Shown here one piece after another: positions 44,757 through 56,719 of a stretch of 64,000 nt of DNA. The notes under the pieces were generated by a model. The model searched no databases and had not been told where the DNA came from. It saw nothing but the letters and a program-made list of their open reading frames with translations. Source of the DNA: Hirundichthys speculiger (taxonomy: Eukaryota; Chordata; Actinopteri; Beloniformes; Exocoetidae); the NCBI GenBank assembly GCA_018398805.1, contig JAGFBZ010000814.1, positions 2,961,001 to 3,025,000 on the forward strand, given 5' to 3'. Position 1 is the first letter of the stretch. Each line of letters starts with the position of its first letter. A program made the position numbers and the translations under genes.

Positions 44757-45190
44757 CCACAAACCTATTTGCTTTTGAACTCTGATAAAACTGAGGTCAT
44801 TGCTTTTGGACCAAAACACCTTAGCCAAATTTACGTAATCTTGGCCAATACAGTAATCCCTTGCCAATTCGCAGTTTAAGTTCCGCAGTTTTAGCTATTC
44901 ACGGATTTTTCAGAAATATATAAAATAATTAAAAAAAAATAAAAAATCGTGGAAACATCACAGGATGTTGTGTGCGTCTCTCACAGCGAAGAAATGTTGT
45001 GAGTCAGCCTGGCCCCTCTAAGAAGGTGGCCTTATGGGTAATGGTAATTTTCTGCTATTGTTGGAAAAATTTTAGGTAGGAAGAAATATCAGAACACCGG
45101 TCCCCATTAACCACGAAAAATAAGGGATCACTGTATAAGGCCAAGATCCTTGTTATTTACAAAACCCGATAACCCTTATGCTCCTGTTAT
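44757..45190 (+). pseudogene. L2-like reverse transcriptase fragment split by a MITE
   Basis: 44765-44850 encodes an LNSDKTEVIAFGPKHL-type block, characteristic of the region after the RT catalytic motif in L2-like LINEs. The Tigger-like MITE at 44851-45133 interrupts it, and ggccaagatcc resumes after. No other LINE parts are attached. Confidence 0.55.
44851..45133. mobile_element. pogo/Tigger-like MITE, 283 bp, TA target duplication
   Basis: The ends CAGTAATCCCTTGCC and TAAGGGATCACTG are inverted repeats and TA flanks both sides (44849-44850, 45134-45135). The interior (ttcgcagtttaagttccgcag, ttcacggatttttcag) matches the copies at 45354 and 58880. The TA site and terminal sequence suit the pogo/Tigger group. 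It has no coding capacity. Confidence 0.8.
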
Positions 45191-45353
45191 AATTGATTTT
45201 GCTTTAAGCTTATTCAGTAATTTCCACTGAACCCTTGCCTTTGTTTCAGTGACCTCATACCATGTCCCTGAGGAGGAACTGTAAGTTAACATGACTGAAT
45301 GAAACCTCTCTATTTTGTCAATTTGCATGAGACAAACCCTTGAAGCAACAATA

Positions 45354-45845
45354 CAGTGATCCCTTGCCAATTTGCACTTTAAGTTCCACAGTTTTAGTTA
45401 TTCATAGATTTTTCAGAAATATATAATATAATAGAAATCAAGAAAAAATTGTGGAAATTCCACGAAAACTACCCCACAACAGACGAGAGGCTTCATCTGC
45501 CAGCAAAACGTCAAACGATGACTCACAGCCTCCTGTAAGCAACATGAGAAACCAGACGGCCCAGAACTCTAGAATCTGTGCGCTGATTGGCCGAGTCGCA
45601 TCACCTGAGCATCAGAGGATGTTGAAGCAAGTTCTCTCACAGCGAAGAAATGCAGTGAGCCAGCCTGGCCCCTTTAAGAAGGTAGCCTTATGGGTAATGG
45701 TGTGGTTTTGTCAGCGTTGCCAGGTGTCCGATAATTATCATATTTGTACGATAATTTGGCCCTCTGTACGATCAACAATCCAAAAAAAGGACAAATGTAC
45801 GATAATTCCAATATTTCAAATTATTGCTTGCTGCAACTGTCTGCC

Positions 45846-45877
<32 letters not shown>

Positions 45878-46230
45878 GTGAACCCTGAAAGCATCTGTTC
45901 CTATGTGACATGTTTCCAGCCAGTCGTGCTTTGCTGAGCGTGAGATACAAATGTTTGTCTCAGAACAACGAGCATGATGGGCTGAATGGTCAGCTTCCTC
46001 CCGCTATTTAACACTAGAGTGATCAAATTTGACTATAGCGCATCATTGGGCTTGTTATTTTGGTTATGACAGATGTACGATAATTTCCCTCAAAATACGA
46101 TAATTTTGAGTCTCTGGTCCGATAATCCTACATTTCCCACCTGGCAATGCTGTTGTCGTGGGAGGCAGAATGAAAACGGGGTTAGTGGAGTGAGCATAAA
46201 CAGCAGCCCAGCGTGTATAGATTTACATTC
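45354..46230. mobile_element. Second, longer copy of the Tigger-like element
   Basis: It begins CAGTGATCCCTTGCC after TA at 45352-45353 and shares the first 90 bp with the 44851 copy. It also shares further blocks (cacagcgaagaaatg, gccagcctggcccc, aagaaggtagccttatggg, gcagaatgaaaacgggg, cagcagcccagcgtgtata) with the 58880 copy. It is split by the insertion at 45714-46150. The right terminus was not found, so the end is approximate. Confidence 0.65.
45714..46150. mobile_element. Nested MITE with GCRTTGCCAGGTG inverted ends
   Basis: The left end GCGTTGCCAGGTG and right end CACCTGGCAATGC are near-perfect inverted repeats. The interior has repeated gtacgataat motifs and a long T run near 45850-45876. 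Comparison with the copy at 58880-59158 shows this block is absent there, so it inserted into the Tigger-like element. Flanks ttttgtca and tgttgtcg match at 6 of 8 positions, compatible with a decayed hAT-type target duplication. Confidence 0.75.
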
Positions 46231-46239
46231 TCTGTTAAC

Positions 46240-48480
46240 CGACAGGAGCCGAACAATACAACCTGTGTGATGTTACAAGTTCCCTGCAGTCCCAGAATAA
46301 AGTGCCCGTTTCATGCAGAGAAAACCGGATTTCTTTTGTTGTTGTTAGCGTGTTACCCGCTAATTACGAGCCAAAAATAGCATTATACCAGCGGTTTGTT
46401 TACTACGGTTCAGAGACCAGAGGCTGTCAAGGTAACAGAAAGACCACAGTTGAGCCTTTGTCTTGTTTCGCTGCAGTGCCTCGCTAGTTTTTTGTGGTTT
46501 TTAAACATATTTTAAACACATTATTTAGGGGCTCTGGCTCCAAATCATGGATTTTGATTAAATTATAAATAGTATCTTTTGTCTATAAAATTGGAAAAGT
46601 ACACCTCTGTATGACACTGTATTCTTATTAACATTAAGGGAAACAAAAAAGAAAGAAATATAGATCAACTTATAACAGAGAATAACTTTATTGAAATTGT
46701 TTTTTAGTCTGTAAAGATTTAAAGTGCATCAATCTCACCATAGTCACAGTGAAGCCAAGCGCTACATCAGCATCGTCATATTTCCTCATCTTAACTTTCT
46801 GGTGACTTTGTTTGTACTAATTATCTCAATCTCTCCTCGCCTTTCTTTTCATCCCTGTGTAGCAGTAGGTCACAGGAAGCCCCAGGAGCAGGAGGATTCA
46901 GGAGAGGCTGGTTAAAGGCAGGTGAGACTTAAAGACTCACTCTCCTCACATCACTTGACTGTGATTGTGACTGAGGATCCTGCCCCGTGGTTAAGAGGGA
47001 CCTCAAGTATTGTTTTATAATATGTATAGCATTTTTATTGTTAGGGTAAGGTAGGGGTGCATGTGGGCACCCTGAGGTATGTGTATTTTAATTAATTGAA
47101 TTGTTGGCCTGTCATTTGTTTGTAGAACTGATGCTGGATTTTAAGTGCAGAGGTTGGTTAAAATATCAGCATGGAAACCTCACAGCATTATGTTCTGCAA
47201 ACTAACAGTGTGTTCTGTTTTTTTAGGCATTCCACTGACTGCCATTTATTTTAGTTTAGTATTTTAGGTTGTTTTTAATTGTACTTGATCTTATTATTTT
47301 TAGATTAGAGTTTTGGATTTATAACATTCTGTTCTCTTTTTCTAGTGTTGTGGCTGGTGGGGTCCTCCACTCGCTCGTGTGGTGGTGACACTGAGAGTCC
47401 ACTTTAAAGGGTGATTTGATTTGTTTTGTATGTTACATTAAGTTGGTGTCGTTTTTTGAAGTGTGTTGGGTTTTTTGTTTCTTTTAGACTCTCAGTGTCC
47501 TGGATGGTGAGTGGTTGGTCTCCCAGTCGTAACATGAGTATCTGTCTTCTTGTATTTCACTTGCTTAGTTTTTATACATTTAAAAAATAAAAAGGCAGAT
47601 GACTTGACACACATTGACCGTTGTGGCCTCTATAATTGAAGCCCCTGCAGGTCCTCCTGGTTACACCTGTTAAATATATTTCCGTGGTGTCTCTTGAGGG
47701 TTTGTTCACTTCATATCTCCTGCTCTGTGCTGCGGGCGCTCTTATCCGTCCAAAAAAAAAAACAAAAACAAAAAAAACAGCATAATATGGCTAATATGTA
47801 CTCCCTGCCCACAGTGACAACGATAGACATATCTCTATATATGTCTATGGTGACAACGAGAGCGCCACTGCCGCCTACTGTAGCATATGTGCAATTACAC
47901 TCTATTCCGGTACGGCAAAAAGAGTGTTCCCATTTTATCCCTCCAGAAATACATACACAATATAAGTTATACACATTCACAAATATCACCCATCATGTGC
48001 CCATGCTTTACATGAAATATCTTGGGTTATTTTATTTTATTAGCTTTTATGTATTTGCAAATGTCAGTTTTCTTAATAACAACGGGGATGCCGAACGTAA
48101 ACTGGGCCCTTTTAGAAAATGAACGGCGGAGCTGTGAGAAAAGCCACTAACACGAGAGTCATCAAAGTAGGAATTTGGGTAATTGAAGGTAATATCATTA
48201 ATTAGTAATAACCTTTTTATTAGTATCCTGATTGCACTTCTGTGAGTAAAGAATTTCTTTAAGGAGTAGGCTAATTACTGGATTTATTGACTGTACCCAT
48301 ATAACCACTGAAGCTCCTTGAATTATTCTTTTGCTTTGTTAATGTTGGGAAATGTTTTTTATACTTCACCTACAATTTTTTTTTAAACCAAAATATTTAA
48401 ATGTTATGCATTCCCTCTGTTAATTTCTTCCACATCAACTCTTTCCTTCGCCGCTTCTGCCGTTTTTCTACGGTTTAGCA
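46240..48480. other. Intergenic DNA, mostly unrecognised
   Basis: No exon or domain was recognised. The stretch holds T-rich tracts, a poly-A/C-A run near 47751-47778, and a perfect 10-bp hairpin (atagacatat / atatgtctat) at 47823-47848. The many short open frames show no similarity that I can identify. Confidence 0.45.
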
Positions 48481-48594
48481 GAAAGTCACATGACTGAAGA
48501 AAAGTAGGATCTCTTCCGTTTACTTGGCGTTGCCATGGTGAATCACGGTCTCGGAGCTCCATCGATAGCAGCTTTTTGTATAGTCGTGGTAACG

Positions 48595-48745
48595 TTCAGA
48601 TCAACATACTCAGAGTTGATTGAAGCAACACTGGACGCCTGTTCTGAAACCTTAAACTCAAAGTTTCTTAACTCAGAGTTTGTTGACTCTGGGTTAATTT
48701 TTCGACTTGGAGTTTGCTGAAGCTCCTTTCTGAAACAGACCCCAT
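48595..48745. repeat. Fragment of a common teleost DNA repeat
   Basis: Alternating ctcagagtt, aactcaaagtt, gttgactctgg and tctgaaacagacccc motifs are typical of a repeat widespread in fish genomes, probably a Harbinger-type MITE end. The full borders are not resolved. Confidence 0.4.
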
Positions 48746-48884
48746 GCAGACCTGCAGCTCCACCTTCTGATCATCCCAGTTTACAGCCTACACTGGTCTG
48801 TATAGTCGTAGCTGTGAAACATCGACTGGTGCACCGATCTGCAGTCAGAGCCTCTGACCATCCTGATATACTTGTTTATGTAAG

Positions 48885-48990
48885 GAAAGTTTATTTGTAG
48901 AGCACAATTCGTACACAAGGCAATTCATAGTGCTTTACAGAATCAAAACAACAGGAAGGCAATTGGAATCATTCCATAAATCATAAAAAC
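48885..48990 (-). repeat. LINE 3' tail fragment, reverse orientation
   Basis: gtttatttgtagagcacaatt...caaggcaattcatagtgctttac is the reverse complement of the tail that ends L2-like LINEs (compare the plus-strand tail at 30970-31030). No coding sequence is attached. Confidence 0.5.
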
Positions 48991-48994
48991 ATAA

Positions 48995-50300
48995 AAATAT
49001 TAATTGATTAAATTAAAAAATGAATTTAAAATGAAGAGTGCAGATAAAATCCTTTCAGTTGTCATATGCACAGCTAAACAGTAGAGCTGGGCAAATCGAT
49101 CCAAATATCAATAATATCGATACCAACGCTGGTATTGATATTGAATGCTACTCGTGTAAAAAGATCGATGCTTAAGCTTTTATTCTCTCCCACAAGCACA
49201 GACTGCTGCAAAGTGCGAATTCATTTAAGTCTGTGTCTGACACACTGTCGCTGTGTCCTCCTTCAGTCCAACAGAGAGTATCCAGGTAGTTAAGAGCAGT
49301 CAATTTCAGCATTCATTTATATTAACTTTCTAAGTACATGTTACTTAAGTCATACGTTACTGGAGCCAACTCAGAAAAACATAATTAAGACCTTGAAATA
49401 ACCCAGTACATGTCATGTATCCCATTAAAAGGTGTTATCTAAGATCAAATAACATTAGATCCTTAATCCTTTATTTATCCCACAATGGGGAAATTTATAG
49501 TTAAAGCAACAGGAAAGTTTAGACAGTGCAAACAAAATTACACAAGTATTGGGCCTAAACCCGTAGCCTACTTATGGTCCTCTTTTGGCTGTGACTATTT
49601 CCATATCCGCAAATACTGACCGGACAGCCTCTGCCCTCAAGCGAATAAAAACGTACTGTATGCAAGGAATACAGTGATGCATAATCTCTAAATCACAAAG
49701 CGCCTTCTTGTTATATTGGGTTTTTTGTATTGGTGGCTTGTATGATTATGACGTCATGGTGGATTAAGTACTTAAATCTGCACTGGCCCAGGTACCAAAT
49801 GCACAACCACCACTGAATAATACTGTAATAAACATTAAACCAGACCAATAGAATTTATAGGAAATTTTAAACATTTCAATTTTTGCTCCCACATTTTTCT
49901 CCCTTAATTCCAATGCTTTTTTTTTTCTCTACATTTTTGAGGGGCTGCAGGGCTTCTTAATTGCTTAAGTTCCATCTATTTCACCAGCTTTGTTTGCCTG
50001 TTTACTACTTCTGTTGTATACTTGGCAGGTTGTCCCGTGTTTTTTAGTTTTTGCCAGCTTTTGTTAGGTAGTTTGCAGTTTAGACATTGTTTGAATAGAG
50101 GTATGCCTGTTTGGACTGTTTTATTAATGAGAACATAGTTTTTTTTATTTATAACCACTTGTAAGCTACATACTTTCTATTTAAGATGAAATTGCTGATG
50201 AAGTCAAATTCTTCAAAAACCTTTTTTAAATGACTGATTAAAATAAAAGCTACACAGCAAAATCAAAGGTGTAACATTTAGACGGCCTTAAAAAGCCTTT
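48995..50300. other. Repeat-containing spacer
   Basis: It contains an isolated end reading gagctgggcaaatcgat near 49083, which resembles an hAT terminus, and a retroposon-tail-like stretch tttatttatcccacaatgggg near 49470-49490. No exon was recognised. Some of the right part is probably the C9orf85 3' UTR (tttatt motifs near 50345-50357 read AATAAA on the minus strand). Confidence 0.4.
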
Positions 50301-50574
50301 CAATATGCACTTTAAAGTTTGTGTTGATAAATTGATTTTCTTGTATTTATTCATTTTTATTGACGAGGGGGTGATGAAACATCTGGGTGGGGTACAAACC
50401 CAAATATTTGGAGCATTTCCTACACATACATTTGCAATTCTTCAAGCACGGTTTGAAATGAAGTTACCTCGTCACAAAATAGTTTCTCAAGAAAATATAG
50501 ATAAAAATTAGGCACAAACTTAATTCTCTATTTTGATCACAAATCGTCTCTGAAACACGTTTAAAAAAAAGTCT

Positions 50575-53500
50575 TTACTCTTTAAGATGTAAGAGGGAAA
50601 CATCTGGGGGCACAACAGATTTGGTGTGTGTTTTTTTTTGTTTTGGGTCACTGTCAAAGTCTTTATCTTCCTCATTTTCTAGGCCATCAAAATCGTCACT
50701 GCCATAATCATCATCACTTTCCAAATCATGAACGTCTTTCTTCCTGCATCCGTGTTCTCCTTTTCTCCGCTCATCTTCTACTTGTTCTTTTTCGTCCAAG
50801 TGCGAGTTTACCCTACACAAAAACAGAAGAAGAAACATGAGTTTCAACTTGTATTAAAAGCAAAACAGAAAGAAATATGGATGTTTTTCTGAATTTCACA
50901 ATATCACCAAAGAAATGAAATTACACATTTGAACAAATGGATCCAAAAATACAGAAAGAAAACAGAAATCACAGTGATAAAGTGAAGAAGTAACATCTGG
51001 AGACAAGATGCTCTTTGACATGTTATTTCAAATTAGTTGTAATGAATCTTACTGTTCACGAGATGGCAGTATTGCATCAGGATTTCTTAGTGTTTACCAG
51101 TAACGAAAATTGAAGAGATTATTTTCATTAGAACAATTGTACATTGTCATGTACTTCCAACAGATTATGAAGAATTATTCTATGTAGGGCTCTCTGACTC
51201 TCTCATGCCAGTAAAAAAAAAAAAAAAAGGGGGGGGGGGGGAATATAGCAAACTAGCTTTATTAAATGTAGATGGTTCTTTTTCTTCTTTACAGTAGTGT
51301 GTTGAAAAACCTATGACTCAGGTAAAAAAAAAGCCTGTAGTTCAGGTGATGACAAAACACCAACTGATTTCTCCACTCACGCAATGACAATATCCTCTTT
51401 CTTCCCACACTTGCAGCAGATCTCTAGCTGAAGTGAACAGGGCTTGCACACGATGTGATATGCATCTTTCACCGTCTTTTGAGAACACTTGACACTGTGA
51501 AAGAAAAATACCCATGAATGTTAACAGCTTGGAATTGCAACACTTGACTACACACATGTAAGAGTGCAACTCAAATACAAGGACAGTTTGAGTTTTACTG
51601 TTTTGCTTCTGAATGCCTCTGACACAAGACGACTTTTTCATATCAGCAGAGAGAAGTCAACTGAACAAACAGAGGATATCAAGAGGTTTGCCTTCTGCAA
51701 ATGAGTCCCAGATAGTGAGCTGGTACTGCATTTAGCTCTCAGTTATACAGAAGCAGACGCAGCAATTTCCTGTGAATGTGTGTGTCTAAGCTTTTGACTG
51801 ATATGATGCAACGTGAACAAATTTGCAAAACAAATTCAAAACATTTTGCGTTTACATTCCAGATTCTATAGTCAAAAAATAGTGCTTTGACAGAGGAATG
51901 ATTTGAAACAGAGGAAAAAAAATAACATTTAACTCGAGTGAATTTGAAAGAACTTAAAAAAAGGGGATACATTAAGCAACTAAAATCCATGCCATTTTAC
52001 CTTTTTTTGTTTATAAATAGTAGTGCAGATCTATTTCTGAAACTGAAATTAAGAGTTTGCAAAACTCAAGTGTACTCACCATTTTCTGGGCTGTGTTAGT
52101 GGCTTGTACTTGTTGTACTTGACTTTCCACTCAAGGATGCCCTTGCAGTGAAGACAAAGCCCATCGTGGACTTTTGCATTTGCTTTCTACCATTAAGATG
52201 ACATAAGCAGAGTGAAATTGTTAAAACAATAACATACTAACTTTGACAGAACAAGAGCTTGAAAAAGCAAATTTCAAAAGGAAATATTTTATCAATGATG
52301 ACAAAGAAAAAAAACTATTGCTTTAACAATTACAACAAATTGCAAATTAAAAGAAACTAATGTATTTCGATAATACAAGCAAAACACACTGTATATACAA
52401 GATACAGTACCTGGCCAAAAAAGTCACTTCAATATTTTTACCTGACCACTTTAAGCTTTGATTACAGTCATAGATTAATTTCAACAAACCTTTGCAATGT
52501 CACAGTTATTTCTTTTCAGAGTTCTATGAACTCTTCAAAGTGGTACCGATAGAAACAGAGGGCTGTGTGTAAAGCCTTTCCCAACACATGCTTAAGATAT
52601 GGACTCTTCAGTAGACAACTCAAGTGTGAAACTGGTGTCTCGTGTTCCGTGAACCCATCTTTCACAGTCTGAGCCCAGTGAATCCTGGTATTGTCATCTC
52701 AGAATATGTCCAACTCATCAGGGAAGAAAAGGTCTACTGATAAAGAATGTGGACATTCAGCAAACTCAAATTATCAGCTGACCTCATGTGTGGGGCACTA
52801 ACATTTCTGAACCAAGACTTATCAACTGAAGCATCACTTCATCCACTGCTCTTTTACTCCGATCTGCCAATTATTCTGGAACAGGATGAATCTGGATTAA
52901 ATCATTTTCAGTTGCTCCAGAGGCCAATCTTTATGCTCCCCAGCAAACTGTAACATTTTTGTCAATTACCCTCATTAATAAGCGTCTCTCCAGGCTACAC
53001 AACAGTTTAGTTCCATCACTTAATTCTTCTCATTTGTGCATGAAAAGAAACTTGCTTTAAACATTAAACATACCAGTAAGTTTTACTGTTGATTTTCTTC
53101 AATGAAATTTCACCGGTATCAAATCATAATCATTCAAAGTCTCTTTTCTCCTTGAAGGTGATGGTTCATCAATATCTTTCCAGGTTTTAATTGCTTGGAC
53201 AATTCTTAACCCAATTTTAGATGTTTCAACAACCTTCTCAGTTGTTTTCTTTGGACCAGTTCTGAAACAGAATATCATCTTTCCCAAAACCACAGAATGT
53301 GTCTCCTAACAGTCATCCCAAGGAGACATATCCTGATTTTCTTTTTCTTTTTTTTTTTTAAACCCCGATGAGTCTCTGAAATGATGACCAAATCAAGAAC
53401 TTTGAGACAGCACAACCACATGACTTTGATTTGAGTCTGAAATGATGTAATTCAGTGAGCTGTTCAGAAGTGCAGGTCATATCAGAGCAGAATTATCCAG

Positions 53501-53878
53501 ACTCCCCATTTTTATCTCCATCTATTTTCACATCTTATTGCATTTGGCGAATCTATAAAATGGGTAGCACAAACTAACACCAAGTTCCTAGTCCCAATAT
53601 CCAGTTCCAAACTCTAATCTCTAAACACGTGACAGCACTAATGGTCAGCCTTCCCTCTTCTTGACCCAAGAGCACACATTAACTGTTTAATAATATACAA
53701 TTTAACGTTAGTTAGGCCCTGAAGTCCTTTCGTCCCCAGTAAAGCCAGAGCTAAGGTCACCAAAACTTTTACACACCTGCACTTGCACACTCGCTCCGTA
53801 CTTATCGTTTTTGAAGGCAGTCGTGTTTTGATGCTTCTGGCTTCGCGAACGAGAAACATTTCCTTTCTGAGAACTCAT
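50575..53878 (-). CDS. C9orf85: C9orf85 homologue, small protein with four CxxC pairs
   Basis: Four coding exons (minus strand): 53878-53777, 52186-52080, 51494-51381, 50812-50575. GT-AG borders and phases match, giving 561 nt or 186 residues. The N-terminus (MSSQKGNVSRSRSQKHQNT) and a KVHDGLC...LEWKVKY...KYKPL core match the human C9orf85 family, whose function is unknown. Eight cysteines form four CxxC pairs (45/48, 70/73, 86/89, 96/99), so I infer a two-zinc ribbon-like fold. The C-terminal exon is highly acidic (about residues 123-165, many Asp/Glu) with Lys-rich ends, suggesting a nuclear or nucleolar acidic tail. An upstream in-frame Met exists in the same frame, but the family N-terminus fixes the start at 53878. 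Divergent to ABHD17B. Confidence 0.95.
52407..53500 (-). mobile_element. Degenerate Tc1/mariner-like element in C9orf85 intron 1
   Basis: The left edge acagtacctggccaaaaaagtca resembles a common Tc1/mariner terminus. The minus strand near 53293-53120 encodes a helix-turn-helix-like piece (KKTTEKVVETSKIGLRIVQ), followed by disrupted frames. The right end is not clear, so the extent is approximate. Confidence 0.45.
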
Positions 53879-53929
53879 TTTTATTAATTTTGTTACCTGG
53901 GATGATACCAGGCTTTCAACAAGCACGCC

Positions 53930-54330
53930 AGCAAGAGCGAGGACTGACCCGGAAACAGTACGAGCACGTTATGAAACGTCATGGAAGAGAAAATATCAGC
54001 TTTTTTTTTTTCTTCAAAGCTGTTGACATAAACCAAGAAACACACGTGTATAATACTTGACTAGAGCAAAACTGTCTCTCTCTTTATAAATTTCCTAACT
54101 CGCGTAATTGAATCGTTAATCTATGACGTCATCCACTTTAACTCATGAAACGCCCCCATCGATGCCGATTGGGCGGTGTCTTCCAATTGTAATATTTGAT
54201 TGGTTGAAGCAGATGCCAATAAAAACATCAGGCTGCCAGCCTTTAATTTCAACACACAACGCTGTTGGTCGTTAAATCCGTCAACCAACGCCTCTTCCTT
54301 CTCCTCACAAGCCCAGCGATATCCATAACT
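53930..54330. promoter_or_regulatory. Divergent C9orf85/ABHD17B promoter with a CRE and CCAAT boxes
   Basis: This stretch of about 400 bp separates the C9orf85 start codon (minus) from the ABHD17B first exon (plus). It contains a perfect palindromic CRE, TGACGTCA, at 54124-54131. It also has gattggg followed by a GC box (gggcgg) near 54168-54177, a second gattgg near 54201, and an aataaaaac TATA-like sequence near 54219. CpG is locally raised. Shared regulation is an inference from arrangement and motifs. Confidence 0.65.
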
Positions 54331-54842
54331 ACACAGCAGAGATGTTTCGGTAGCGATTGATACTGTTGTGAACTGTGTGGAAATCCAACCCGGACGCGCT
54401 TAAAGGAATTTAGGGAATTTTAACACGTTATCGCGTATACTCACACGGCTCTGAGCTGCACGGACTCAGTCGTTGACAGGGGATCGATCTTGTTGTCATT
54501 CAGGACCATATGCTGAGAAAAAACAAGGGGAAGAAAAAAAGGAAACGACATTTAAGGAGGTTGTCTGCACCGAGGACGAAAGGGGCCCATCTAATAGTAA
54601 CTAAAGTCCTGTGGTGCCAAGAAGGATATACACACTCAACGTGACATTGCTGACTAGTAGGACACAGAACTGAGGATAATCTGCAGCTAAGGATAGCCTT
54701 GTCAATCTCCTGTGTTAGAGAAGAAGATAAGTTCGTGGACTTGGTGTGAAGATAACACTAGAGTACGGCGACGCTGGGCAGCAGTGTCACGTAAAAAAAA
54801 AAAAAAAAACACGCACAAAACAAGAATCCAGCCGCAGTCCAG
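54300..54842 (+). other. ABHD17B: ABHD17B noncoding exon 1 (5' UTR)
   Basis: A strong donor, CCAG|GTAAGG, at 54842/54843 ends a long exon with no conserved open frame. It lies right after the promoter motifs and before a poly-A stretch at 54793-54809. The start is inferred; the splice partner is the acceptor at 56709. Confidence 0.55.
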
Positions 54843-56709
54843 GTAAGGTAATATGCATTTTTTTTTCTACGTTGTCTGATTAGCCTGCCACATTTGGAAG
54901 AAATTTGCATTCATACAATGGGGATCAACTGCTCAAACCATCCCAGAAGGATTTCGGTTTTGCTCAAAGCATCTTCCACCATTTTACAGTAAACCGCTGC
55001 GGGGCTCCTTTCTGTCTTCATGCCTGCGAGATTATTGACCATTTAGCGGATATGTGAACCACGTAGGCTTCGGGGTATTTGCTACGACGTGGCCCTTTGG
55101 GATGTCTCAACATCAAGATGCTTAAGTGGCATCAGTTTGAGAGACATTTCTAATGACAAGTGGCTCTAAAGCGTGAATCATCCCCGGTACAGACAGCTGT
55201 GTGCACGAGCTGTTTCATCAGGCAATTAAGCAGAAATGAAATCACCTGCGAGCAATTATAACGAGTAGATTTTTAGGTTTAATGTTGATTATGTGGAAAG
55301 TCTAACGGTAATAGAGGGTTTAAGACCATATCATTTTTTTTAAAGGAAGAAATAGTGCGCTACACGTCTAAAAATAGCAATGAATGTACTACAAGACAAA
55401 AGTAGAGTAATAAAAACGACTTTAAATCAGCTGAGAGCAACCAGGAAGTGTGTGTTGGAAGACCAGAGCTAAGCAGCAAAGCTGTTGTTTTGTTTTCTTG
55501 TTTTAATAGTTGTGCTCTGTGGTTTTCTTCTTCTCTTTTAAATTTGTCGTGTATTTTAAAAGGAAGACTCGGAGTTTTCACAGTAGCCTAAACGGTGAAG
55601 GAACTGGCAAACATGATAGTGGCTTCTGTGTTTTTTTTTTTTAAAAGGGGGCGCATACAGAACTGAAGTCCACTGCTAAACTGTACAGTGAAGGCTCCAA
55701 ATAATTAAGTCAATTTCAGTCTTAATACATGTGCAGTGGGTTTTGAAATCAGATCTTCCCATAAATCCTGACAAAGCTTGAGCAGTTTCATCCCCAAGAG
55801 TTCATGGAGGGGAAAAAAATAGCTTTGTCAACATGTACAGTTGTTATATTGTATTCACGGACTTGGAAATTTTTCAAAGCTCCTTTTAGGGGATACTGTG
55901 GAGCCTTTCTTCGTTATAATGTTAATGGATTTCATAACTCATAATCGCATCACCATGACTTCACATTAATGAGCCCTTTCCCACCCATTCAAAAAGTGCT
56001 TGTAGTTCAAGGGAGTGCATTACAAAGCCCACCCCAGTTCACAAGATAAATTTGAGAATGACTTCAGCAATGGTATTCCTGGAGGATATTTTCATCAGCC
56101 AAGCATGTGTGTCTCCAAAACAAGTTTTTTACTGACATCTCTGGTCCAAGTCGGTGCAATTTAAAAGCACTTGGATTATGTAAAGGGTAGCCTTGGGTAT
56201 AGGTCCAGGTGTAGGATGAAACAAAAAGGCTTTTTAGATAAATACTGTCAGAGTGCTTGTCAGGCCTAAGGGCAGATGCAGAATAAGCACTCAACCAGGG
56301 ATGATGCTGTAGCTTTTTGAGACTACTGGCTGATGAGAGCCATGGGTTCTGGAAACAGGAACTGATGGTGTATTTAAAAAAACAAAACAAAACAAAAAAA
56401 CACATCCTGGCTTCAGCCCACTGTCCTGAAACCCCTCACCCCCGCTTTACTACACAACAAAGACAATTGTTGACCGTAGAGAGGAAAGCAACTGAGAGTT
56501 GTGTATGTATGTATTTGCTCTTGTGGTATTTTCCTTGTGACTAATCTGCAGGTGACAACACTGTCAAATATCTCCTTTGGAGAAGGTTCAGATTATCTTG
56601 TTTGTTGCATATGTTTTCACTCATTCTAAGTAATTGAAGACAATTTTCAGAATCTTAAAAAGAAAAAAAAAATTTTCATATTAATTTAACCATTTTCACT
56701 CTCTTACAG
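54843..56709 (+). other. ABHD17B: ABHD17B intron 1, nothing recognised
   Basis: Intron between the 5' UTR exon and the first coding exon, with a T-rich acceptor (cactctcttacag) at its end. It contains simple A/T tracts but no identifiable transposon or additional exon. Confidence 0.5.
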
Positions 56710-56719
56710 TGTTTCAAGG

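Noticed and set aside
47694..48122. 142-residue open frame in the spacer
   Set aside because: Low-complexity Lys/Gln start from a poly-A run, no domain, and no splice or promoter context.
53708..53926. C9orf85 start at the upstream Met (53926)
   Set aside because: The conserved family N-terminus begins at 53878, and residues before it look like 5' UTR.
56064..56405. 113-residue minus-strand open frame in ABHD17B intron 1
   Set aside because: No recognisable similarity and no splice sites or promoter; probably a chance open frame.
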